Shown piece after piece: positions 27,704-39,399 of a stretch of 64,000 bases of DNA. Numbering within the stretch: position 1 is the stretch's first letter; each line of letters starts with the position of its first letter. A model generated the notes under the pieces. That model had not been told where the DNA came from, searched no databases, and worked only from the letters and a program-made list of their open reading frames with translations. Made by a program: the position numbers and the translations under genes. This DNA comes from Burkholderia sp. SRS-W-2-2016 (GTDB taxonomy: Bacteria; Pseudomonadota; Gammaproteobacteria; Burkholderiales; Burkholderiaceae), in the NCBI RefSeq assembly GCF_001931485.1, contig NZ_MSDV01000020.1, forward strand, positions 1-64,000, in the 5' to 3' direction.

Positions 27704-30625
27704 ATGGCGAGTAACAACGTAGCCCAATTTGCCGCGGAACTGAAAATGCCTGCAGGCGTGCTGCTTGAGCAGCTGCAGGCAGCGGGCGTCCAGAAGGCGA
27801 GCGAAGACGACAACCTGTCCGAGGCGGACAAGGCGCGTCTGCTCGATCACTTGCGCAAGTCGCATGGCTCGAACGATGCCGACAAGCGCAAGATCACGCT
27901 GACGCGCCGACATACGTCGGAGATCAAGCAGTCCGATGCGACGGGCAAAGCTCGCACCATTCAGGTCGAGGTGCGCAAGAAGCGCACGTTCGTCCGCCGT
28001 GACGAAACCGTCGCGGAAGGCGGAGACGCATCGAATCATGTGGCCGAAGGCGCGGATGTCGAAGATCTCGAACTGCAGCGCCGTGAGGAAGAAGCGCGTC
28101 ACGAAGCCGAGCTGCTCGAAAAGCAGGCTCAGGAACTGAAGGCGCGTCAGGAAGAGCTCGAACGCGAAGAAGCGGAGCGTCAGGCACGCGAACGCGCGGC
28201 CGAAGCCGAGCGTCAGCGCGCGGAAGACGAAGCGAAGAAGCGCGCGGCGGCGGCAGCCGAAGCGGCGGCTCGCGAAAAGGCTCAGCAGGCGGCGGCGCAA
28301 GCCGCGCAGCCGGCCGCGGAAGCCAAGGGCAACGAGCAGGACGAAGAGCGCGCGGCAGCCGAGCGCGCCGCGCAACGCGAAGCCGCGAAGAAGGCCGAAG
28401 ACGCTGCGCGTCAGGCGGCCGACAAGGCGCGCGCCGAGCAGGAGCAGATCGCCAAGCGCCGTGCGGCGGCGGAAGCCGAAGCGCGCGCGATTCGCGAAAT
28501 GATGAACACGCCGCGCAAGGCGCAGGTGAAGGCGCCGGAACCGGCACCGAAGCCCGCCGAGCCGGCCAAGGCCGCCGAAGCCAAGGGCACGCTGCACAAG
28601 CCGGCGCGTCCGGCAGGCGAAACGTCGGCACGTCCGGCCGCGAAGAAGCCGGCTGCGGCGGCTCCGGCCTCCACGGCTGCGCCGTCCGCTGGCGACAAGA
28701 AGAAGCCGGGTGCGGGCAAGGGCAGCTGGCAGGACGACGCAGCGAAGCGTCGCGGCATCAAGACTCGCGGCGACAGCAGCGGCGGTGTCGATCGTGGCTG
28801 GCGCGGTGGTCCGAAGGGCCGCGGCAAGCATCAGGAACAGTCCACCACGTTCCAGGCGCCGACCGAACCGATCGTGCGTGAAGTGCACGTGCCGGAAACC
28901 ATCACGGTTGCCGATCTCGCGCACAAGATGGCGGTGAAGGCGTCGGAAGTCATCAAGTCGATGATGAAGCTCGGCCAGATGGTCACGATCAACCAGATGC
29001 TGGACCAGGAAACGGCGATGATCATCGTCGAGGAACTGGGCCATCGCGCGGTCGCGGCGAAGCTGGACGATCCGGAAGCGATGCTGGTCGAAGGCGAAGT
29101 GAGCGACGCGGAAGCGTTGCCGCGTCCGCCGGTCGTCACGGTGATGGGTCACGTCGACCACGGCAAGACCTCGCTGCTCGACTACATCCGTCGCGCGAAG
29201 GTTGCCGCCGGTGAAGCGGGCGGCATTACGCAGCACATCGGCGCTTATCACGTCGAAACGCCGCGTGGCGTGATCACGTTCCTCGACACGCCGGGTCACG
29301 AAGCCTTTACGGCAATGCGTGCCCGCGGTGCGAAGGCAACGGACATCGTGATTCTGGTGGTGGCCGCCGACGACGGCGTGATGCCGCAGACCAAGGAAGC
29401 GATCTCCCACGCGAAGGCCGGCGGCGTGCCGCTCGTCGTCGCGATCAACAAGATCGACAAGCCGGACGCGAATCCGGAGCGCGTGAAGCAGGAACTCGTC
29501 GCGGAAGGCGTCGTGCCGGAAGAGTACGGCGGCGACTCGCCGTTCGTGCCGGTGTCGGCGAAGACCGGCGCGGGCATCGACGATCTGCTCGAAAACGTGC
29601 TGCTGCAGGCCGAAGTGCTGGAACTGAAGGCACCGGTCGAAGCGCCGGCCAAGGGTCTCGTGATCGAAGCGAAGCTCGACAAGGGTAAGGGTCCGGTTGC
29701 AACGATCCTGGTCCAGTCGGGTACGCTCAATCGCGGCGACGTCGTGCTGGCAGGCAGCGCCTACGGTCGCGTGCGGGCTATGCTCGACGAAACCGGCAAG
29801 CCGACCAAGTCCGCTGGTCCGTCGATCCCGGTCGAAATCCAGGGTCTGTCGGAAGTGCCGCAGGCTGGCGAAGAAGTGATCGTGATGCCGGACGACCGCA
29901 AGGCGCGTGAAGTTGCGCTGTTCCGTCAGGGCAAGTTCCGCGACGTCAAGCTGGCGAAGCAGCAGGCCGCGAAGCTCGAGAACATGCTCGAGCAGATGGG
30001 CGAGGGCGAAGTGCAGTACATGCCGCTGATCGTCAAGGCCGACGTGCAGGGTTCGCAGGAAGCGCTGGTGCAGTCGCTGCAGAAGCTGTCCACCGACGAA
30101 GTGCGCGTGCAGATCGTGCACGGCGCGGTCGGCGGGATCAGCGAGTCGGACGTCAACCTCGCGACGGCGTCGAAGGCGGTCATCATCGGCTTCAACACCC
30201 GCGCGGATGCGCAGGCTCGCAAGCTCGCGGAAGCCAATGGCGTCGATATCCGCTACTACAACATCATCTACGACGCAGTGGATGAAGTGAAGGCGGCGAT
30301 GTCGGGCATGCTGGCACCGGAGAAGCGCGAAGTCGTGACCGGTACCGTCGAAGTGCGTCAGGTCTTCAAGGTGCCGAAGGTCGGCGCGGTGGCCGGCTGT
30401 ATGGTCACGGACGGTTTCGTCAAGCGCTCGTCGTCGGTGCGCGTGCTGCGCAACAACGTCGTCATCTTCACCGGCGAGCTCGATTCGCTGAAGCGCTTCA
30501 AGGACGACGTGAAGGAAGTCCGTCAGGGCTTCGAGTGCGGTATGTCGATCAAGAACTTCAACGACATCGTCGAAGGCGATCAGTTCGAAGTCTTCGAAGT
30601 CACCGAAGTCGCGCGTACGCTGTAA
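27704..30625 (+). CDS. infB: Translation initiation factor IF-2
   Basis: The 973-residue GTPase brings fMet-tRNA to the 30S subunit. An IF2_N module (residues 1-55, [23 protein letters not shown]) is followed by a very long Ala/Glu/Arg/Lys-rich charged segment (about 90-385, predicted coiled coil and disorder), a second IF2_N-like region (about 395-460) and the G domain from about 474. G-domain motifs: [11 protein letters not shown] (P-loop), DTPGHEAF (G3), NKIDKPDA (G4). Domains II, III and the tRNA-binding C-terminal domain are complete to residue 973. The start has the ribosome-binding site AAGAGGA seven bases before the ATG. An internal IF2 isoform start is possible, as in E. coli, but I cannot fix one. 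Confidence 0.97.
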   Translation: MASNNVAQFAAELKMPAGVLLEQLQAAGVQKASEDDNLSEADKARLLDHLRKSHGSNDADKRKITLTRRHTSEIKQSDATGKARTIQVEVRKKRTFVRRDETVAEGGDASNHVAEGADVEDLELQRREEEARHEAELLEKQAQELKARQEELEREEAERQARERAAEAERQRAEDEAKKRAAAAAEAAAREKAQQAAAQAAQPAAEAKGNEQDEERAAAERAAQREAAKKAEDAARQAADKARAEQEQIAKRRAAAEAEARAIREMMNTPRKAQVKAPEPAPKPAEPAKAAEAKGTLHKPARPAGETSARPAAKKPAAAAPASTAAPSAGDKKKPGAGKGSWQDDAAKRRGIKTRGDSSGGVDRGWRGGPKGRGKHQEQSTTFQAPTEPIVREVHVPETITVADLAHKMAVKASEVIKSMMKLGQMVTINQMLDQETAMIIVEELGHRAVAAKLDDPEAMLVEGEVSDAEALPRPPVVTVMGHVDHGKTSLLDYIRRAKVAAGEAGGITQHIGAYHVETPRGVITFLDTPGHEAFTAMRARGAKATDIVILVVAADDGVMPQTKEAISHAKAGGVPLVVAINKIDKPDANPERVKQELVAEGVVPEEYGGDSPFVPVSAKTGAGIDDLLENVLLQAEVLELKAPVEAPAKGLVIEAKLDKGKGPVATILVQSGTLNRGDVVLAGSAYGRVRAMLDETGKPTKSAGPSIPVEIQGLSEVPQAGEEVIVMPDDRKAREVALFRQGKFRDVKLAKQQAAKLENMLEQMGEGEVQYMPLIVKADVQGSQEALVQSLQKLSTDEVRVQIVHGAVGGISESDVNLATASKAVIIGFNTRADAQARKLAEANGVDIRYYNIIYDAVDEVKAAMSGMLAPEKREVVTGTVEVRQVFKVPKVGAVAGCMVTDGFVKRSSSVRVLRNNVVIFTGELDSLKRFKDDVKEVRQGFECGMSIKNFNDIVEGDQFEVFEVTEVARTL

Positions 30626-30642
30626 TTCATGCAGCACTGAAC

Positions 30643-30682
30643 AACGGGCGGAACGGGCTTGACGCCCGCTCCGCCCGTTTTG
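30643..30682 (+). terminator. Strong hairpin between infB and rbfA
   Basis: AACGGGCGGA-CGGGC pairs with GCCCG-TCCGCCCGTT around a TTGAC loop (30643-30680), followed by TTT. It is a long near-perfect stem with a short T-run, so it may terminate partially and reduce rbfA-truB expression relative to infB, or stabilise the upstream mRNA end. Confidence 0.6.
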
Positions 30683-30710
30683 CATCCGTCATCACGGAGC
30701 ACATAACACC

Positions 30711-31076
30711 ATGACCAAGAAACGTTCTTCCCCCAACCGCAACGTGCAGATCGCCGATCAGATCCAGCGCGACCTCGCCGAGCTGCTGCGCGAAGTCAAG
30801 GATCCGCGTATCGGCATCGTTACGTTCCAGAGCGTCGAGCTGACGCCTGACTACGCGCACGCGAAGGTCTACTTCACGACGCTGACCGGCGACCCGCAAC
30901 AGACGCTCGAGGCGCTCACGCACGCGGCCGGCCATCTGCGCAATCTGCTGTTCAAGCGCCTGCACATCCATACGGTGCCGACGCTGCATTTCCACTACGA
31001 CAAGACGATCGAGCGCGCCGTCGAAATGTCGCGTCTGATCGACGAGGCGAATTCCACCCGCGCGAAGGAAGACTGA
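30711..31076 (+). CDS. rbfA: 30S ribosome-binding factor A
   Basis: The 121-residue KH-like protein needed for late 30S maturation and cold adaptation. The conserved elements are [43 protein letters not shown], and the C-terminal helix pair with [26 protein letters not shown]. It lies in the operon between infB and truB; the hairpin at 30643-30682 separates it from infB. Length and motifs are standard. Confidence 0.96.
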   Translation: MTKKRSSPNRNVQIADQIQRDLAELLREVKDPRIGIVTFQSVELTPDYAHAKVYFTTLTGDPQQTLEALTHAAGHLRNLLFKRLHIHTVPTLHFHYDKTIERAVEMSRLIDEANSTRAKED

Positions 31077-31162
31077 GCGTTTGCCGCGCCGCGCCGTGAG
31101 CGTGTTCAGCAACGCGCGGCGCCGTTGTTCGTATCCATCGAAGAAGTCTTTGCCTCACTGAC

Positions 31163-32098
31163 ATGACCGCACCTCAACGCCCCCGCGTGCCGCGTCGCGC
31201 GCTCGACGGCGTGCTGCTGCTCGACAAGCCGCTCGGCCTGTCGAGCAACGACGCGCTGATTCGCGCCAAGCGTCTCTATCTGGCGAAAAAGGCGGGCCAC
31301 ACCGGCACGCTCGACCCGCTTGCCACCGGTCTGCTGCCGCTGTGTTTCGGCGAAGCCACCAAGTTTTCGCAGGACCTGCTCGAAGCCGACAAGACCTACG
31401 AGGCTACGATGCGCCTCGGTATTCGCACGACCACCGGTGACGCCGAAGGCGAAGCGCTCGAGACGCGCGCCGTTGACTGCGACGAAGCTGCGGTGCTAGC
31501 CGCGTTGCCACGCTTTATCGGTGAAATTACCCAGGTGCCGCCGATGTATTCGGCGCTCAAGCGCGACGGCAAGCCGCTGTATGAATATGCGCGCGCGGGC
31601 CAGACGGTCGAGCGGGAAGGGCGCCAGATCACCATTCATGCGCTCGAGCTGATCGCGTGCGCGCTGCCGGACGTGACGTTTCGCGTTACGTGCAGCAAGG
31701 GCACCTATGTGCGCACGCTCGCCGAGGACATCGGCGAGGCGCTCGGTTGCGGCGCGCATCTGGTCGCGCTGCGTCGCACCGGTGTGGGCGCGCTGACGCT
31801 CGACGGTTCGGTCACGCTCGACGCACTGTCCGACGCGACCGAAGCCGAGCGCGATGCGTGGCTGAAACCGGTCGATGCATTGCTGTCGACGTTCCCGCAG
31901 GTGAACCTGAGCGACGACGACACGCGCCGCTTTCTGCACGGTCAGCGCCTGAAGCTGTCGACGCTGGCAATTACCGCCGACGCGGCGAACGCCGCGCGGG
32001 TCCGGGTGTATTCGGCGCAAGGACGGCTGCTCGGCGTGGCGAAGCCGGGCGAGGGTGTTCTGGCACCCGAGCGCCTCGTCGTGACCGCCGAAAGCTAA
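31163..32098 (+). CDS. truB: tRNA pseudouridine-55 synthase TruB
   Basis: The 311-residue enzyme modifies U55 in the T-loop of tRNAs. The signature GHTGTLDPLATGLLPLCFGEATK near residue 45 contains the catalytic Asp; YEATMRLGIRTTTGDAEGE, VPPMYSALKRDGKPLYEYAR and CSKGTYVRTLAEDIG follow, and a C-terminal PUA-like part ends the protein. It is last in the operon, with a strong terminator 43 bp downstream. Confidence 0.96.
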   Translation: MTAPQRPRVPRRALDGVLLLDKPLGLSSNDALIRAKRLYLAKKAGHTGTLDPLATGLLPLCFGEATKFSQDLLEADKTYEATMRLGIRTTTGDAEGEALETRAVDCDEAAVLAALPRFIGEITQVPPMYSALKRDGKPLYEYARAGQTVEREGRQITIHALELIACALPDVTFRVTCSKGTYVRTLAEDIGEALGCGAHLVALRRTGVGALTLDGSVTLDALSDATEAERDAWLKPVDALLSTFPQVNLSDDDTRRFLHGQRLKLSTLAITADAANAARVRVYSAQGRLLGVAKPGEGVLAPERLVVTAES

Positions 32099-32141
32099 AC
32101 ACCACGCGCGGGCTCATCGTCTGGCTCAGATTGGGCGCAAC

Positions 32142-32182
32142 AAAAAAGCGGGATCGCCTTCATAGCGATCCCGCTTTTTTTT
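32142..32182. terminator. Bidirectional terminator between truB and emrB
   Basis: A perfect 10-bp stem GCGGGATCGC/GCGATCCCGC (loop CTTCATA) is flanked by six A on the left and eight T on the right. It serves truB on the plus strand and the convergent efflux operon on the minus strand. Confidence 0.93.
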
Positions 32183-32234
32183 ATGCTGAGGCGGAAAGTT
32201 GGACTAAATCCGCTTCACTGAACAGCCAACGCGC

Positions 32235-33800
32235 TCAATGCGCCGCAGCCGCCGCCGCACCCGCATCGCCACCGCCCGCGCGTTCCGGCCGCGTGATCCA
32301 GATCAGCGCGATCAGCGCGACAAAGATGCCGGCCGAGATAAAGAACAGATCGTTCACGCCGAGCTGCGCGGCCTGCTGCGTGACCATCGAGTTGAACAGA
32401 CCGTATGCCTGCGGCTGACTGTAGCCCGCGGCGCCCATCTGATGAATCGATTGCCCGAACACCGGGTTGTACGCGTTCGCCTGCTCGGTGAGCTGCGCGT
32501 GATGCATGATCGTGCGGTGGTCCCACGCGGTCTGGAAGATCGACGTGCCGATCCCGCCGCACATGATCCGCACGAAATTCGACAGCCCCGACGCCGCCGG
32601 AATCCGATGGCCCGGCAAGCCCGACAACGTGATCGACACGAGCGGAATGAAGAAGCCCGCCATGCCGATGCCCTGAATCAACGTGGGCAGCATCAGCGAG
32701 CGAGTGTCGACGCCCGTCGTATAACGCGAGCGCATCCAGAAACTCAACGCGAAGATCAGGAACGCCAGCGTCGCGATATAGCGCGGATCGGTGCGCGGCA
32801 GAAACTTGCCGGTCACCGGCGACAGCAGAATCGCGAACACCCCGACCGGCGCCATCACCAGACCGGCTTCGGTCGCGGTGTAGCCGATATCGGTTTGTAG
32901 CCACAGCGGCAACAGCACCAGATTGCCGAAGTAAAGCCCGTAACCGACCGACAGCGCGATTGTGCCGCCGGTGAAATTGCGCCGGCTGAACAGCGACAGG
33001 TCGACCACCGGATGCTCGGCCGTCAGTTCCCAGATGATAAAAAACGCCAGCGCGATCACCGCGACGAGGCCGAGCACGACGATCGTCGTCGACGAGAACC
33101 AGTCGAGGTCTTTACCCTTGTCGAGCATCACCTGCAGCGAGCCGACCCACACGATCAGCAGAGCGAGACCGACTCCGTCGATCGGCGCTTTTCTGATCAC
33201 CGAATCGCGGTTGCGGAAGATCGCCCAGGTGGCGGCCGCCGCGGCCGCGCCGACCGGAATGTTGACGTAGAAGATCCACGGCCACGAGATGTTGTCGGAA
33301 ATCCAGCCGCCGAGAATCGGACCGGCGACCGGCGCGATCAGTGTGGTCATCGCCCACATCGATAGCGCCATTGGCGCCTTCGCGCGCGGATAGCTGGCGA
33401 GCAGCAGCGTCTGCGACAACGGAATCATCGGGCCGGCGACCGCCCCTTGCAGCACGCGGGACGCGAGCAGGAACGGCAGGTTCGGCGACAGTCCGCACAT
33501 CCAGGACGACAGCACGAACAGCAGGATCGACGCCATGAACAGCCGCACCTGACCGACCCGGTCGGTGAGCCAGCCGGTCAGCGGCACCGAGATCGCGTTG
33601 GCGACCGCGAACGACGTGATCACCCACGTGCCCTGGTCGGACGACACGCCCAGGTCGCCGGAAATCGACGGAATCGACACGTTCGCGATCGACGTGTCCA
33701 GCACGTTCATGAACACGGCGAGCGACACCGCGATGGTGCCGATCACCAGTTGCGCGCCCTCGAGCGGCGGATGAGGGGCTTGCGCCTGAGCCTGAGCCAT
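32235..33800 (-). CDS. emrB: DHA2-family (EmrB/QacA) MFS multidrug exporter
   Basis: The 521-residue inner-membrane protein has the 14-helix DHA2 layout. Visible motifs: TSIANVSIPSISGDLG (motif D1 region), WVITSFAVANAISVPLTGWLTDRVGQVRLF (motif A), SRVLQGAVAGPMIPLSQTLLL (motif B), and VAGPILGGWISDN (motif C, the antiporter motif). It should export hydrophobic drugs or toxic compounds in exchange for protons. It is the last gene of a minus-strand unit marR-oprM-like-emrA-emrB, so it works with the adaptor and outer-membrane channel next to it as a tripartite pump. Substrate unknown. Confidence 0.93.
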   Translation of the reverse strand: MAQAQAQAPHPPLEGAQLVIGTIAVSLAVFMNVLDTSIANVSIPSISGDLGVSSDQGTWVITSFAVANAISVPLTGWLTDRVGQVRLFMASILLFVLSSWMCGLSPNLPFLLASRVLQGAVAGPMIPLSQTLLLASYPRAKAPMALSMWAMTTLIAPVAGPILGGWISDNISWPWIFYVNIPVGAAAAAATWAIFRNRDSVIRKAPIDGVGLALLIVWVGSLQVMLDKGKDLDWFSSTTIVVLGLVAVIALAFFIIWELTAEHPVVDLSLFSRRNFTGGTIALSVGYGLYFGNLVLLPLWLQTDIGYTATEAGLVMAPVGVFAILLSPVTGKFLPRTDPRYIATLAFLIFALSFWMRSRYTTGVDTRSLMLPTLIQGIGMAGFFIPLVSITLSGLPGHRIPAASGLSNFVRIMCGGIGTSIFQTAWDHRTIMHHAQLTEQANAYNPVFGQSIHQMGAAGYSQPQAYGLFNSMVTQQAAQLGVNDLFFISAGIFVALIALIWITRPERAGGGDAGAAAAAAH

Positions 33801-33832
33801 TAAAAATGCCTTCTATTGATCGTCCAGGCCGC

Positions 33833-35062
33833 TTAGCTCTTCGCCGCCGGCCTGGCCGCGGCCGCGCCGGTTTGCGTGGACTTCGGCGTCGCGCCGTTCG
33901 CGCCCGCGTTTTCCGCGATGATGCGGGCGATGACCGCGTCGGCTTCCGCGCCGTACTTGTCGAACACGTTGGTCTGGTAGGCGGTGTTCGACGCGTTGCC
34001 GAGCTGGCCGCCGGTATCGTCCTTGATGTTCACGTCGGCCTGCATCGACAGACCGATACGCAGCGGATGCTTCTCGAGTTCCTGCGGATCGAGCGCGATA
34101 CGCACCGGCAGACGCTGCACGACCTTGATCCAGTTACCGGTCGCGTTCTGCGCCGGCAGCAGCGAGAACGCCGACCCCGTACCCGCCGAGAAGCCGACCA
34201 CCTTGCCGTGATACGGCACCGACGAACCGTACACGTCGGCGGTCAGTTCGACCGGCTGGCCGATCCGCATATGCTTGAGCTGCACTTCCTTGAAGTTCGC
34301 GTCGACCCACACGTCGTGCAGCGGCACGATCGCCATCAGCGGCGTGCCCGGCGACACGCGCTGGCCGACCTGCACCGAGCGCTTCGCGACATAGCCGGTG
34401 ACCGGCGCCGGCAGCGTGTTGCGTGCGTGATTCAGGTACGCGTCGCGGACCTTCGCGGCGGCGGCCTGCACGTTCGGGTGATCGGAGATCGTGGTGTTCG
34501 CGGTCAGCGCGTGATTCGCGGCGAGCTGCTGCCTGGCGGCGTCGAGCGCGGCCTGCGCGGACTTCACCGTGTCGCGGGCGTGCGAGATTTCTTCCTGCGA
34601 GACCGCGCCGGTCTGCGCGACCGCCTGGCGGCGCTTCAGGTCGTCCTGGGCGCGCGACAGATCGGCCTGGCGGGCGACCACTTGCGCTTCGTACTGGCTG
34701 TCGTCGGCGAACAGGCCGCGCACCTGGCGCACCACCTGGGCAAGATTCGCTTCGGCCTGTTCGAGCGCGACGCGCGCGTCGGCCGGATCGAGCACGACGA
34801 GCGGATCGCCGGCCTTGACGATCTGCGTGTCGTCGGCGTTCACCGCGATCACGGTGCCGGTGACCTGCGGCGTGATCTGCACGACGTTGCCGCTCACATA
34901 GGCGTCGTCGGTGTCTTCGTGGAAGCGCGCGACGAGGAAGTAGTACAGGCCGTAAGCGACCGCGGCGATCAGGATCACGATGACGAGCAGCGTCATCATG
35001 CGCTTGCGTTTGCCGTTATTCGCCGCTTGCGGTGGAGTAGCGGGCTGCTGGGGGGTGCTCAT
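33833..35062 (-). CDS. emrA: EmrA/HlyD-family periplasmic adaptor
   Basis: The 409-residue membrane fusion protein has a single N-terminal membrane helix (about residues 22-45), a lipoyl/barrel-sandwich half (DDAYVSGNVVQITPQVTGTVIAV), a long helical hairpin (about 105-215, ALEQAEANLAQVVRQVRGLF, ARQADLSRAQDDLKRRQ), the second lipoyl half and a beta-barrel domain (VGQRVSPGTPLMAIVPLHDVWVDANFKE). It bridges EmrB and the outer-membrane channel. The ribosome-binding site GGAG is well placed. It starts 76 bp after the upstream oprM-like gene and ends 32 bp before emrB. Confidence 0.93.
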   Translation of the reverse strand: MSTPQQPATPPQAANNGKRKRMMTLLVIVILIAAVAYGLYYFLVARFHEDTDDAYVSGNVVQITPQVTGTVIAVNADDTQIVKAGDPLVVLDPADARVALEQAEANLAQVVRQVRGLFADDSQYEAQVVARQADLSRAQDDLKRRQAVAQTGAVSQEEISHARDTVKSAQAALDAARQQLAANHALTANTTISDHPNVQAAAAKVRDAYLNHARNTLPAPVTGYVAKRSVQVGQRVSPGTPLMAIVPLHDVWVDANFKEVQLKHMRIGQPVELTADVYGSSVPYHGKVVGFSAGTGSAFSLLPAQNATGNWIKVVQRLPVRIALDPQELEKHPLRIGLSMQADVNIKDDTGGQLGNASNTAYQTNVFDKYGAEADAVIARIIAENAGANGATPKSTQTGAAAARPAAKS

Positions 35063-35138
35063 TGATGTGCTCCGGGTTCTTTTGAACGTCGTCGTTTATT
35101 CGGGTATTCGGGCTGTGCGGCAGAGGGCGCGGGCTCGC

Positions 35139-36647
35139 TCAGTTCGACGCGGTGCGCGCGGCCGGCGCCGATGCCGGGGCGTCGGTCGGCACCACGAGGC
35201 CGGTTTGCGTTGCGTCGAAGCCGCCGCCCAGTGCCTTGATCAGGCTGATCTGCAGACTGCGGCGACGCATCTGCAGGCCCGTCACCGTTTGCTCGGCGGC
35301 GAGCCGGTTTTCGTCCGCGGTCAGCACCTGCAGCTGCGGCGACAGGCCGGCCTTGTAGCGCACCACGGCAAGCTGGTACGCCTTGGTCGACGCATCGAGC
35401 GCGCGCTGCGCGTCGCCCGCCTGGCGATCGATCGAGCGGATCGACGAGACTTGCGTCGACACGTCCTGCAGCGCGTTGATCAGCGTCTGGTTGTAGTTCG
35501 CGACGTCGAGGTCGAAGTCGGCGTAGCGGCCTTTCAGTTGCGAGCGCAGCGCGCCGGCGTCGAAGATCGGCAGATGGATCGCCGGGCCGAACTGGATCTG
35601 ACGGCTCGATGCGGTCAGGAAACGGCCCCAGCCGAACGCGTCGAAGCCGAAGCCGGCCGCGAGGTTCACGTCCGGGAAGAACTCGGCCTTCGCTTCCTTC
35701 ACGTCGTGCATTGCGGCTTCGACCTGCCAGCGGGCGGCGACGATGTCCGCGCGGCGCGACACGAGATCCGCGGGGATGTTGTCGGGCAGCGCGACCGAGT
35801 TGCCGCCGCCGAGCGTCGGCTTGTCGATCTGCAGGCCGCGGTCCGGCCCCTTGCCGAGCAGCGCGCCCAGCTGGTAGCGCACGACGGTGATCTGGCCGTC
35901 GAGGTCGGTCAGGTTCGACTGGCTGGTCGCGATATTGCCGGTCGCGGTCTGTTTCTCGACGTTGGTGTCGAGACCGGCGCCGACGCGGTCATTGGTAATG
36001 CGGCCGATGTCCTGGCGGTTCGCGATCTCGTGCTGGGCGATGTCGCGGAACGCATACAGCTGCGCGAGCTGGTTGTAGGTGCTCGCGACCGATGCGGCGA
36101 GCGTCACGCGCGCCTGCTGCATGTCGGCCTCGGCGGCCATTTTCTGCGACACGGCCTGGCCGAGCCGCTGACGGTTCTTGCCCCACAGGTCGAGATCCCA
36201 CGACGCGCTCGCGAGCACGTTGTTTTCGCTATACCAGGTGCCGCCGTACGGGGGCGGGAACAGCGCATTCTCGGAGTACAGCTCGCGGGTCCACGAGTAC
36301 TTGAAGTCGGCCTTCGGGAACAGCGCGGAGCGCGAGCTTTCGATATACGACGACGCCTTCGCGAGCCGCGCCTGAGCCTGCGCGATCGACGGGCTGCCGT
36401 CGAGCGCTTCGGCGATCAGTTTGGACAACTGCGGGTCGCCGAACTGGTCGGCCCAGTCGAGCGACGGCCACTGGCCGCCTTCGCCCGGCAGGCTGCGGGT
36501 CGACTCGTACTGCGTCGGCGCGGCGATCTGCTTGTCGCTCTTCACGCCGAAGTAGTTCGCGCACCCCGTGAGGGCGAGCGCTGTCACCGCGGCGGCGACA
36601 GCGGCCCGGCTCGACAGCGCGGGCGCGGACAGGGAAAGGGATTTCAT
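35139..36647 (-). CDS. NodT/OprM-type outer-membrane efflux lipoprotein
   Basis: I use the ATG at 36647 (502 residues), which begins a lipoprotein signal (MKSLSLSAP, lipobox ALTGC near residue 28); an upstream frame extension has no signal logic. Two outer-membrane efflux (OEP) repeats follow: WADQFGDPQLSKLIAEAL, IAQAQARLAKASSYIESSRSALFPKADF in the first, and LPDNIPADLVSRRADIVAARWQVEAAMHDVKEAKAEFFPDVNL in the second. It forms the TolC-like trimeric exit duct of the Emr pump. It sits between the marR and emrA genes in a single transcription unit. Its C-terminus is Ala/Pro-rich. Confidence 0.92.
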   Translation of the reverse strand: MKSLSLSAPALSSRAAVAAAVTALALTGCANYFGVKSDKQIAAPTQYESTRSLPGEGGQWPSLDWADQFGDPQLSKLIAEALDGSPSIAQAQARLAKASSYIESSRSALFPKADFKYSWTRELYSENALFPPPYGGTWYSENNVLASASWDLDLWGKNRQRLGQAVSQKMAAEADMQQARVTLAASVASTYNQLAQLYAFRDIAQHEIANRQDIGRITNDRVGAGLDTNVEKQTATGNIATSQSNLTDLDGQITVVRYQLGALLGKGPDRGLQIDKPTLGGGNSVALPDNIPADLVSRRADIVAARWQVEAAMHDVKEAKAEFFPDVNLAAGFGFDAFGWGRFLTASSRQIQFGPAIHLPIFDAGALRSQLKGRYADFDLDVANYNQTLINALQDVSTQVSSIRSIDRQAGDAQRALDASTKAYQLAVVRYKAGLSPQLQVLTADENRLAAEQTVTGLQMRRRSLQISLIKALGGGFDATQTGLVVPTDAPASAPAARTASN

Positions 36648-36696
36648 CGTTCGACTCTTTGAGTGGAATGTAATGATGGACGCAGCAAGTAATTTC

Positions 36697-37212
36697 TTAC
36701 GATTTGCTGTCGACACTGCCTGCGGCGTCACGGGCAAGGCCCGTCTGTTCGCCGGAATTGACGAGCACGCGGCGCAGCATGCTTTTGAGAAACCCCACTT
36801 CCTCGGGGGTGAAGCCGTTCAGCAGGCTATCGAGCACGCCATTGAAAATGCCCGGCATGCGGGCGGCGATCGCGTGGCCTTCCGGGGTCAGGGCGAGGCG
36901 CACGACGCGCCGGTCTTCGTTGCTGCGCACCCGGGTGAGCAGGCCGCGCTTCTCGAGCCGGTCGATCAGCCGCGTGACGGCGCTGGCGTCGATCCCGTAT
37001 TCGCGGGCGAGTTCGGCGGCGAGCAGGCACTTGCCGCTGGCCACCATGAACAGGATGCTGCCTTGCTGACTGGTGATGCCGAGTTCGGCCATGCTGCGCT
37101 GCGTGACCAGATTCGACATCGTGGATTTCACTCGTGAGAGCAGATAGCCGACGCTTTCGCCAAGCTGATACTCGCTTAGGTCCGGCGTGGGTTCGTTGGA
37201 CGGCTCCGTCAT
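36697..37212 (-). CDS. MarR-family repressor of the efflux operon
   Basis: The 171-residue winged-helix regulator is first in the efflux unit. Core features: VKSTMSNLVTQRSMAELGITSQQGSILFMVASGKCLLAAELAREYGIDASAVTRLIDRLEKRGLLTRVRSNEDRRVVRLALTPEGHAIAARM is the standard MarR fold (helix-turn-helix plus D-R-R wing), here split over residues 25-120. By analogy with EmrR/MprA it should repress its own operon and be released by pump substrates. Its promoter region contains an inverted repeat over the -10 box (37237-37256). Confidence 0.93.
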   Translation of the reverse strand: MTEPSNEPTPDLSEYQLGESVGYLLSRVKSTMSNLVTQRSMAELGITSQQGSILFMVASGKCLLAAELAREYGIDASAVTRLIDRLEKRGLLTRVRSNEDRRVVRLALTPEGHAIAARMPGIFNGVLDSLLNGFTPEEVGFLKSMLRRVLVNSGEQTGLARDAAGSVDSKS

Positions 37213-37236
37213 GATTCTCGTGCGAATGCAATGGTT

Positions 37237-37277
37237 GACTAGGCAGTAGTATAGTCGGCTGTTGGTTGACGCGACAA
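37237..37277 (-). promoter_or_regulatory. Promoter and operator-like repeats of the marR-efflux operon
   Basis: On the minus strand, TTGTCG (37272-37277) and TATACT (37248-37253) are 18 bp apart. An inverted repeat GACTA-N10-TAGTC (37237-37256) covers the -10 box, and two direct copies of TGGTTGAC (37232-37239 and 37263-37270) are 31 bp apart, close to three helical turns. This arrangement suits MarR autorepression. Confidence 0.6.
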
Positions 37278-37427
37278 GCGTTATTACAGCTTAGGCAAGG
37301 ATTTTTTCGCGCTTGTGCAAGAAAGGGTGCGGATCGCATAAAACGCGGTGGGGCGTGGCTTCGCGGGGTCTCGCAGCGGGGCAGGGCGACGGTCTATTCG
37401 GGAATACCAGAAAGCATCATCTGTCCA

Positions 37428-37436
37428 TGCTATAAT
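37428..37436 (+). promoter_or_regulatory. Extended -10 promoter of typA
   Basis: TGC followed by a perfect TATAAT (37431-37436). No good -35 hexamer lies 16-18 bp upstream, consistent with an extended -10 promoter. Transcription would start near 37443, about 127 nt before typA. Confidence 0.65.
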
Positions 37437-37569
37437 GTTGGGTTCCCAAAAGTGCGCTTTGGGCTGGTCGTGGTTTCGGGTTGGTGATGGTTGAACTTTC
37501 GGGTTGAACCTCCGGCCGGTATCAGCAGGCGGCAGCAAGCGGCGCACTCCAACTGTCTTCAGGTTTCCT

Positions 37570-39399
<1,830 letters not shown>

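Larger units (their letters stand above)
37213..37569. other. Divergent intergenic region between the marR and typA genes
   Basis: It holds the marR promoter/operator on the left and the typA promoter on the right (37428-37436). No gene is visible in the remaining stretch; the typA leader is about 130 nt. Confidence 0.6.

Noticed and set aside
27665..30685. A minus-strand open frame of about 1000 codons opposite infB
   Set aside because: It mirrors infB codon by codon, is dominated by His, Arg, Leu and Asp as expected from antisense of a GC3-biased gene, and has no family similarity or ribosome-binding site.
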